Shown: positions 56,089 through 64,000 of the stretch, piece by piece
How positions within the stretch are numbered: the stretch's first letter is position 1
How the letters are laid out: each line of letters opens with the position of its first letter
NCBI GenBank assembly: GCA_958510875.1
Contig: OY294070.1
Coordinates: 19,769,631-19,833,630, forward strand
Source of the DNA: Endomychus coccineus
Lineage: Eukaryota > Arthropoda > Insecta > Coleoptera > Endomychidae
DNA length: 64,000 nucleotides
Direction of reading: 5' to 3'
The notes under the pieces: generated by a model
Databases searched by the model: none
What the model saw: only the letters and a program-made list of their open reading frames with translations
Told to the model about the DNA's origin: nothing
Made by a program: the position numbers and the translations under genes

Positions 56089-57818
56089 TTTTTTCTTTTA
56101 ATGAAATCACACCGAATACAGTTAGAGAAGCAATAGCTTCCCTGAAAAATAGTAAATCTATTGATGTGTAAGGATTATCAAGTAAATTAATTAAAAAAAA
56201 CATAAATAACTTAGTTCTTCCCTTAACGAAACTTATCAATTTGTGTATTGAATCTAATACCTTTCCAGAATGTCTAAAAACATCTAAAGTAGTACCATTG
56301 CACAAGAAGGGCGATGTAGATGACATTTCAAACTACCGCCCTATCTCATTGATTCCTGTTATTTCAAAAATCTTTGAAAAAATACTTTGCCATCAATTAA
56401 CGTCTTATTTTGAAAGCTATAATTTGTTTAGCGAATGTCAGTTTGGTTTCCGTAAGGGCCGCAGTACCGCTGATGCATGGATAAAATTTGTTAACTATAC
56501 TTTACAATGTTTTGAAAATGGTGACTATTCTTTCTCACTTTTTCTTGATCTTTCCAAGGCCTTTGATTGCGTGTCACACACGATTTTGCTTAACAAACTC
56601 AAAAATTACGGATGCGACGAGGGCAGTTGTATCTTATTATCATCATATCTATCAAACAGACTCCAAATGGTTTACGTTAACAATATCTGGTCAGGCACAA
56701 ATACTGTTAATATTGGTGTACCACAGGGATCCATTATGGGCCCTGTGCTGTGTCTTATTTTTATTAACGATCTATCAAATTATCTGGATTTATCTAACAA
56801 CATTTCATTTGCCGATGATTCAACTGCCACAGTTGCAAATTCTGATCTGACAACGGCAATGGAGATGTGCGAGTCAACGGAAGAGAGGGCTTTGGAATGG
56901 TGTGCAAAGAATCATTTAGCTATGAATAGGGATAAAACCAACAAACTTATTTTAACCTTACGAAACAACAATTTTGAAACTAGTGTAAGTAGTATTACAT
57001 TTCTAGATGTATTTATAAGTAAAAACTTACTTTGGGGCACTCACATTGACTACGTTGCCAGTAAGCTTTGTAAAAATATGTTTGTGTTAAGAAATTTAGC
57101 ATTCAGTATTTCACAATCAGTTTTGAAAATAGCCTATTTTTCTTTATTTGAATCACTTCTCAGGTACGGCGTCATAGTATGGGGACACTGTGCAAATAGG
57201 TTCCGTATTTTCAGATCACAAAAAAGGGCCATAAGGATAGTTGGAAATCTAAAATATAGGGAGGATTGTAAACCCATGTTTATGAATCTAGAAGTTCTTA
57301 CCTTCCCCTGTTTATACATTCTTGAAAGTCTTCTTTATGCACATAAAAACCAACATTTACGACCCAGAAACAAAAATTTTCATACATACCAAACAAGAAA
57401 TAGAGACTGTTTCAGAAATGAAAGATGTAGATTGAGTGAAGCTCAAACCGGACCGGATCAGGCGTTTAAATTTTTCAACAAAATACCCACAAAGTGGCAG
57501 GTACTTCCTCTAAAATGTTTTAAATCTCTTGTTAAAAAATTTTTAATAAAAAATGCATTCTATAGTTTGAATGAATTTCTTAACCGTGATATGAGTATTG
57601 TAGATAATACTGTAACACTTAAATGAATCCATAGCTTATAAAACTTCATATAATGGTTTTTTTATTAATTTCATATTTGTACGCTTTATGTGCAGTTTGT
57701 GTTCCTAAAAATTTTTTTATGTGTTATATTTTAATATTCAGATTATGTATTTCTTTGTAATTTGACTTGTGCAAAATGCTCTATGTATTACTGGCACCAA
57801 ATAAAATTACATTTGAAA
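56089..57818 (+). mobile_element. CR1/Jockey-type LINE, 5'-truncated, inserted in a TIR element
   Basis: An RT-coding 3' portion of a non-LTR element. Both junctions are defined by the interrupted inverted repeat (56088 and 57819). The 3' tail is AT-rich (AAATAAAATTACATTTGAA). No clear target duplication. Confidence 0.75.
56090..57626 (+). pseudogene. Reverse transcriptase, 5'-truncated, one in-frame stop
   Basis: Open from the truncation point to TGA at 57624-57626 except TAA at 56169-56171 (SIDV*GLSSKL). The RT motifs are complete: NYRPISLIPVISKIFEKIL, FGFRKGRSTADAWIKF, SLFLDLSKAFDCVSHTILL, GVPQGSIMGPVLCLIFINDL and SFADDSTATV (catalytic FADD). The thumb and C-terminal part follow (LEWCAKNHLAMNRDKT, FLDVFISKNLLWGTHI). 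461 codons after the first Met. No endonuclease or RNase H. Well preserved, so a recent insertion. Confidence 0.85.
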
Positions 57819-58744
57819 TAATTATGTCATAATTAATTTGAAGTTTCTAAAAGTGCGAAATTTCACAATTTGATACGAATATTGTAACACTCAGAAGTCT
57901 TTAGCGCTTTGGACTCCGGGATTTTCACGTGGCCTATCGAAATAAGAAGGTTCGAATTATCTAAAAACATAATTGCATGAACGCCAGACGTCCTATGTAA
58001 TTAGCTACGAACGAAATCATTTTGACATATGCCTCGAGTAGCTCGCTGCGCGTAAGTTAGAGTTTATACATTTTACCTCGGTCTTGTTAATTTACGCTTC
58101 GTGTATATTCTAGTCGCGAGAAAATTCCCTTTGGTACGTCGCATGTTAGACGCGCGTAGCTGAGATATGAGAATAGCTCAAACTGTTTTAATTAAATTTT
58201 CCTATTTAATGGACAATTATCGAAAAAAGAAGGGCCGTCGGGCACGGGTCCGATACGACATCCAGCTACATGGAGCGAAAACGGCACGCGAAAAGTCGTC
58301 GTAAAGCCGTATCACGTACAACCAGTTTGCACTTTTCTAACTCGCGTGCTACGGGTTTCTCACGTGAACGTCATTCGATTTACGGAAAATTAACTATTTC
58401 AAAACCGTTTTTGACCCGGATTGTGGCTATCACGACCTCTGAAAAGGTTCAAAGTTCACATAATTATTCCATAATTTGTAGTTCATTATTGTTTTAAAAC
58501 TGAAATAAATAGGTATGAAATTTGTAGGTTATTGATGATGTCAGTGTGACAGAGACATAATTACGTAAAGTAAGACACACGTTTTAGATTCCACAACCAC
58601 CCTTGACCAAGATAATGTTTGATATCCCGGTATAACATTTTCATTCTTCATAGTGAATAAATCAGGCAAACGAGCAAAACGACTCCTCAACAAGTTGTAC
58701 ATATAATCTTATATAATAATTAATTAACAGGAACAATTACCCAC

Positions 58745-58910
58745 CTGTTAACATTGGATAATGTTTTTTCAGAAAGTCCCTCTTTCCAGGTGTTCCAACG
58801 GTTGTATATATTTTACAGTCGTAATGTAACGCTACATTCAAAGCAGCCAGACCAATTCCTCCAGTTCCTGAATGAATCAATATTGATTCGCCTCTTTTCA
58901 TTTTTCCGTC
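58745..58910 (-). CDS. FASN: Fatty acid synthase (right copy), enoyl reductase NADPH-binding exon
   Basis: The most upstream FAS exon in the window. DGKMKRGESILIHSGTGGIG is the enoyl reductase glycine-rich nucleotide-binding motif; AALNVALHYDCKIYTTVGTP and KRDFLKKHYPMLT follow. Acceptor TTCTAG ends at 58911; donor ACAG|GTGGGT starts at 58744. It joins in frame to the 51712-52180 exon (split Asp codon) across a 6.5-kb intron filled with transposons. Upstream exons (KS, AT, DH, start of ER) must lie beyond the right edge or hide as small exons I could not find. Confidence 0.95.
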
Positions 58911-60280
58911 CTAGAATTATTTAAAACTAGAGGTCACATCGTGGATATCATCACAGAGGAATATTGAATAACACGTTATAATTGGTGTTTCTTCACTTTC
59001 TCTTGAACTTCACTGCTTCTCATCAGTAATTATAAAATTCAACTAATAATAGGTACTTCAGAATTCATTGATTATAGAACCTTCGATTCGGATGGAATTT
59101 GATTTTCGTGGATGAGGAATTCTATTTTCACGTTATTTCAAATGTCTGACTTCTTTCAATGTTATTGAAGGGGCACCATACTACATTCTGCTTATCTTTC
59201 GAGTGACAACAACAATAGAATCATGCTCAGAGCCTTGAAGTACCCACATATTGATCGTTTAATAAGAATACATGATTTAAACTCCTAAAAGGATATTCGT
59301 AAGAATTTTTTTTCGAATATGGACAACAGAATCGATTCATATTGAACATGATTTGTACAGGGTGAGTCATTACTACTAGGACATAGAGTAACCACAGATC
59401 ATTTGTACCAAAAATGAAGAATATATCAAAGATACCTCAATATCTATTTGCTGTGGTATAAGATACATGATTGTAAAGTAGTATTTTCTTGTTTTGTTAC
59501 TAACAATTTCACAACATCTTCATGAATTTGGCTTAAAGGGGTATATTTAGGCTAGCATGTTTTGTTACAGGGACGCCACCCAAGCGATACCTGATGATGA
59601 AATTGATTCATAATTTTGTGGACGCAACTTTGTTATCATATTTGACTAGAAAATATGATGTAAACATTATTTTCATATTATTGTTTGAACTTTACATAAT
59701 TTCAACCATTTTCGAGGAAAATGCTGTCAAAGATGTAACAGTGGAGAAGGTCAGAAGTGTTTCAATTTGGTTGATGATGGTAGTGGGCTTAATAGAAAGA
59801 TCAGTACTCTTTGCCTAAAAGACCCTTGTCCACTATCCCCTGCGACGTTTTTCAGGGGGTATTTGGATACCCTGCTGCTCGACAGAATTCTAAGATCTGT
59901 TTTACACTTAGATCTTTCATGTCATCGGCCGTGATGATCCCAGGACCTAGACAGGTACACGTGGTTCGAATAGGCGCAGGACATCCACAAAGAAAATGAA
60001 TTGACGCAATTTTAAATTTCATCAGATTTCCGTGACCTGTAAGGATCCCGGAGATTATCCTGATGCTTTCCTTTTAAGAGTATCTCGCTTGCCCTTATAG
60101 TCCAGGCAACGAACCAGAAAAAAAAAATAGTAAGCTAGAATTTCAAAATTGATACCCCATAGATCATTCATGACTATCGAAACCGCGAGGGTCGACCCTT
60201 CTACCTCCCCAAACCGGGGTTTCAACCCTCAGAGGAGCATTCTCATAAAAACAATCCAAAAGTTTAGAAAATTAATGAAT
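58911..60280. other. FAS intron, no gene seen
   Basis: Contains TACAGGGTGAGTCATTACT at 59357-59375, resembling a single terminus of a TA-target transposon without a partner. Short ORFs at 59594 and 59811 have no recognisable domain. Confidence 0.4.
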
Positions 60281-60284
60281 TAAG

Positions 60285-60715
60285 AGCCGAAAATGACCCT
60301 CAGTATGTTTTTTGGGTCGCTGATCACGATTCCGCAGTTATTTTCCCGAAAAACTCTTCCCAGATAGAAAATCCCAAATTTCCCATCTGGAGGGAGTTTT
60401 CCGAGAAAACTAACAGCGGAATCGTGCTCAGCTACCGAAAAACATACTAGGGGTCATTTTTGTAACAAAATTATACTATATTCTTCATAACCGTCTCAGG
60501 AAAATCTCAAATTTCCCGAATTTTCCATCTGGAGAGTTTTTTGGAAAAAATAACATCGGAATCGTGTTCAACGACCCAAAAAACCTACTAGATGTCATTT
60601 TTGCAACAAAATTATACTTTATTATTCATAACCGTCTCAGGAAAATTTCAAATTTCCCGAATTTTCCATCTGGAGAGACTTTTTTGGGAAAAAATACAGC
60701 GGAATCGTGATCAGC
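60285..60715. repeat. Inverted plus tandem repeat, 141-bp period
   Basis: CCATCTGGAG occurs at 60383, 60525 and 60666 (spacing 142 and 141 bp). Each is followed by a GGAATCGTG(C/T/A)TCA(G/A)C block and a CATTTTTG(T/C)AACAAAATTATACT block. Upstream (60290-60370) the same unit runs in the opposite orientation (ATCACGATTCCGCAG is the inverse of the later CGGAATCGTGAT). The centre of symmetry is near 60370. Confidence 0.8.
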
Positions 60716-62002
60716 GTGAAATCGATCACGGTTCGGAGTTGTGCTTATTAGTCTTTCATTTATTTCAACTCTCTAAAGAGAACATGGACAGGAACTCGCT
60801 CGCTGGCGTAAGGGGTAGAACTAGCGACATTGATAATTTCTCAGGTTCCCACTTGGGGTGAACCTGAACTTGATGTCTTTTAAATTTATGTATCATTTCC
60901 GTTTCTGAATTTTCGATTAATCTTATGATCGTTTGTTGGATTTTGATGTACTAAATTTTGTTAACTTTCATTCAATATATATTTATTATTTAAATTGATT
61001 AACGAATTTAACTGGTAATTCCTAATCACCTCTCAGCGAATACGACCTTCAGAATTTACGCTTGAATATAAATAAAGATGTTATTGTACGAGGCGGTCCC
61101 CCTTGGAAGGGATCGCGGCATCGTAGTCAAAAACAGCTTCTAGGTGGGCTGAAATATACACCTAGTGATGGCAGCTTAAAAGAACCTTAAGGATACACGG
61201 ATCAACTAAGATCTTCGATACCCGAGCAGGTTCCAACAAACAAATCTTAATTCACATAACACGTCGATGAGGTATTAACGCTACCTGAACTAATACCCAG
61301 CCGACTATTACAATTACAAGTGTTACAAGCAGTGAGATAGGATTCCGAACGTATTCACTTATCTGGAAATATTAAATTTGGAGTAAGTTCAGATTTATTA
61401 TTATGAAACAATACGCTCGCCTCACCGTTACAGTAGTTTAACAGTACTTTTAAGAAATGAGGATGATTGTTTTTTATTTATAGTGTTCGACTAGTTGGTT
61501 GCAGGTTATACGCAATTGAAGTAAATAATTCACCTGCATGAAGCATATTCAAACAAATATTTATCTCGCAATGTTCTGTGATATTTTGAATCTTGTTAAA
61601 GTCGGCATAATTGAATATTAATCTCATTTTTCAAAAAATCCTATTGATAGAATAGAACACATTTAATTGGTTTTTATACCACTTATTTCGGTTTAGTATC
61701 GATATCAAACCTAGCATGAGAAAAGTAAAGGATTTTCTGAAATATATATAAGCAAATTCACATCCGCTTCAAGGAGGGTGATATAATAATATAGCCAGCA
61801 TGGTCAAGATGGTTTCAATAGTTTCACACAAGCTTATTGTTCTAATGGAAATCATAAACCTGTCAAGATCAATAACCAATATAGCTGGAGATGCTTATGT
61901 AGCGGATTGTTCCAGAACCACTGTTGATCATAAGATGGAAGTTTTGAAGTTTCAAACGTCTTTCTTTCATAAGTTATATGATTATTTAAAGTGTATCACA
62001 CA
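60716..62002. other. FAS intron, no gene seen
   Basis: A patch at 61085-61200 (GAGGCGGTCCCCCTTGG and on) is unlike its surroundings and may be repeat-derived. The ORF at 61800-62033 runs into the hAT end and shows no domain. No FAS exon was found here. Confidence 0.4.
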
Positions 62003-64000
62003 CAGGCCCGGATTCACCATGCAGGCATTGTAGGCAGTCGCTTAGAGCGGCAAGAATTGAGGGGCGGCAAATTTTAGCGAAAACTTCGAAAACTTGGTCA
62101 ATTCGCGGGAATTGAATTTCCCGCCTGGTCCTTGTAAAGAAATCTTACCAATAAATGACCTAACTGATCCGGCAACATGGATTATCAATGACGAACTGCG
62201 TGATCATATAACTCGGAACGGTTTCGACCAGAACATCAATGCTGATTTTTCTGGGTCCAAAAGGATGTATAATGACTGCATGCGCTACTTTACGGCTTCT
62301 TTCTTTTATCGAACACTCTTGAACGGCGAAAAAACTCTACGACCATGGCTTGCCTACTCCGTTAGCAAAGGCAGAGTTTATTGCGTTCCATGCCTTTTAT
62401 TCGGGGAGAAATCGTCTTTTGCCAACGATGGGTTCAACGACTGGAAGAATGTTGGACATCGCATCACACATCACGAAAATTCTAACGCTCATCATGATTG
62501 CAGTATTCAATTCAAGGACAGAGCTAAAATCCAAGGAAGAATCGATGCAAACATCACACTTTTATATGAGCAAGAAATTTTTTACTGGAGAAACGTTTTG
62601 AAGAGAGTCGTAGCTGTAATAAAAAGTTCAGTCTCACGGGGACTTCCATTCAGAGGTGACGACGAAAAATTTGGTTCACAACATAATGGCAACTACATGA
62701 TGCTACTAGAATTGATCCCTCAATTTGATCCATTCATTGCTGAACATATTAACAGATTTAGGAACAAAGGTAGCGGCAGAACAAATTATTTATCAAAAAC
62801 GATTTGCAATGAGTTCATCGAGCTTCTGGGGAAAAAAGTCCTAGACAAAATCGTCCAAGAAATCAAGGTAGCCAAATATTACTCGATGATTGTTGACTCT
62901 TCTCCTGATATTTCTCATGTGGATCAGCTGTCATTCATCATAAGATATGTGAGAGAAGATGGAGTTCCTGTGGAGCGTTTTCTTCAATTTATTGAAAATC
63001 CAGGACACAAAGCTCAGAATCTTGAACATGCCATTTTGTCAACGTACGAATCCCTTAGCATCAATATCAGCGATTGTCGAGGACAAGCGTACGATACTGC
63101 TACGAACATGTCTGGGCCGTAAACAGGGCTTCAAGAAAGAATCAAAGAAACCAACAAATACGCTGATTATACGCCTTGTGCTGCTCATTCTTTGAATTTA
63201 GTTGGAAAACATGCGGCAGAAAGTTGTCCGATGGCCGTCACGTATTTCGCAACGATCCAAAACGTTTACAACTTTTTTTCTGCATCAACTCACCGCTGGG
63301 AAATCTTGACGAAACACTGTGAAAATTCTGAGTCTCGTCGAATAATTACTGTGAAGTCACTGTCAAGCACTCGGCGGTCAGCTCAAGATGATGCCGTTCA
63401 CGCTCTTGGACATCATTCTCCAGAAGTCATCTCAGCTTTGGAAGAAATAGAAAATGATCTCACTGAAAAATGTGTGACGCGAAACGAAGCCTTCGGTATT
63501 CGACAACAACTTGAATTATTAGAAACTGCGTTTATGCAACAGTTGTGGAGCTTTCTCTTATCTTCCCTAAATTCTGTGAGAGAAAAAATTACAAAATGTC
63601 ATTACAACGATCGTTGAGGTAATTGAACTTTTTGAAGGTTTGAACAAAATGATTAGTGATACACGTGAAGATTTTGATTTGTATGAAAAAAAAGCGCTCT
63701 CTGTTTCCGAAAACCAAGAATACAAAACGGCTACTACGCGAAAAAAGACAAGAAAACTTAGATGCGATGAATCGAGAGATGGGGAAGTTGAACTCGTTGG
63801 TCGGTAAACTTTAGAATAAATACTTTCAACGTCATTTTAGCCAAATTTCATCAGAATTGCAAAAAAGAGAAAAAGCGTACAAAGTCCTTTATCAGAAATT
63901 CTCAGTCATTACAGACATGCATTGTTTGAATAAAGAAGAAATTTATGAAAAATCTGCTCAGTTGATAAATTTCTACGATCAAGACATCGAAGCATCGTTA
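62003..64000 (+). mobile_element. hAT-family element, left part (runs off the window)
   Basis: The left terminus is CAGGCCCGGATTCACCATGC at 62003, the kind of CAGGCCCGGAT terminus seen in ZMYM1-like hAT elements, followed by GAGCGGCAAGAATTGAGGGG. It contains a hAT-type transposase on +. The right end and the 8-bp duplication lie outside the window. Confidence 0.75.
62094..64000 (+). pseudogene. hAT transposase (TTF-type zinc finger / ZMYM1-like), broken and partial
   Basis: 62094-63122 reads PPGPCKEILPINDLTDPATW, then SKGRVYCVPCLLFGEKSS with HHENSNAHHDC (TTF/zf-type domain), DEKFGSQHNGNYMMLLELI, YYSMIVDSSPDISHVDQLSF (RNase H-fold first Asp) and GQAYDTATNMSG. A TAA at 63120-63122 interrupts YTGLQERIKE; the same frame goes on with YTPCAAHSLNLVGKHAAESC to 63617. 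A frameshift near 63600 and a later stop (about 63806) follow. The N-terminal Met is absent. Runs past the right edge. Confidence 0.8.

Larger units (their letters stand above)
56022..58630. mobile_element. TIR element (CCGGGATATC ends) interrupted by a LINE
   Basis: Ends CCGGGATATCAAAAATTATC (56022) and inverse CCGGGATATCAAACATTATC (58630), with TA at both borders. The inverted arm continues through GGTCAAGGGTGGTTGTGGAA and TGTGTCTTACTTTACG. On the left it breaks at 56088 and resumes at 57819 with TAATTATGTC, exactly the continuation seen in the right arm. The LINE 56089-57818 therefore sits inside the left arm. Without it the element is about 0.88 kb. Its interior (57830-58560) is more GC-rich and has no gene I recognise. 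Confidence 0.7.

Noticed and set aside
58270..58497. 75-codon basic ORF in GC-richer DNA
   Set aside because: No homology; it lies within the interior of a TIR element and is probably chance.
61800..62033. 77-codon plus-strand ORF before the hAT end
   Set aside because: It runs into the hAT terminus and shows no domain or codon support.

Overview
The window looks like a piece of an insect genome (possibly a beetle; the order cannot be fixed from the sequence alone). It is AT-rich, its genes have short exons with GT..AG introns, and it is packed with arthropod-type transposable elements. The only host genes I can support are two animal type I fatty acid synthase (FAS) genes. Both lie on the minus strand in head-to-tail order.

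Right FAS gene (26553 to 58910, continuing past the right edge): ten exons can be joined exactly at consensus splice sites. Together they give 2,481 nt in one open frame (826 residues plus stop), covering part of the enoyl reductase, the ketoreductase, the acyl carrier domain and the thioesterase up to the stop codon. Left FAS gene (5336 down to 515, continuing past the left edge): start codon plus four exons of the ketoacyl synthase domain. Its third exon has a one-base deletion in a G run, so this copy is either a pseudogene or carries a sequence error.

Almost everything else is mobile DNA sitting in the introns and in the 21 kb between the two genes. From left to right: Penelope-type fragments and a mariner in left-gene introns (0.8-3.8 kb); a piggyBac with a long-TIR DD41D-type element nested inside it (6-9.7 kb); a small MITE (11.3 kb); a nearly intact I-type non-LTR retrotransposon (12-17.6 kb); a Jockey/CR1-type LINE split by a second LINE (18.2-23.2 kb); Penelope fragments and a TIR element (24.6-26.4 kb); an R1-like RT and a Penelope RT (27.5-29.8 kb); a LINE split by a Ty3-like solo LTR and by two further LINE tails (30.9-35.2 kb); a Penelope-like element with a 15-bp target duplication (35.3-36.8 kb); a mariner (38.4 kb); Penelope and R1-like pieces (40.8-41.9 kb); a PIN/CXC-type ORF remnant (43.8 kb); a 2.67-kb palindromic foldback element built of ~261-bp tandem repeats (46.7-49.4 kb); a LINE (49.9-51.7 kb); a mariner with a second long-TIR element nested in it (52.3-55.9 kb); a TIR element with an RT inserted in its left arm (56.0-58.6 kb); a palindromic tandem repeat (60.3 kb); and the left end of a hAT element (62.0 kb to the edge).

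The most unusual structure is the foldback element at 46710-49382. It has a 5-bp target duplication, terminal inverted repeats, no coding capacity, and arms made of alternating A/B monomers. Several nested insertions can be ordered in time because empty-site paralogues are present in the same window. I saw no rRNA, tRNA, CRISPR or prokaryotic features.
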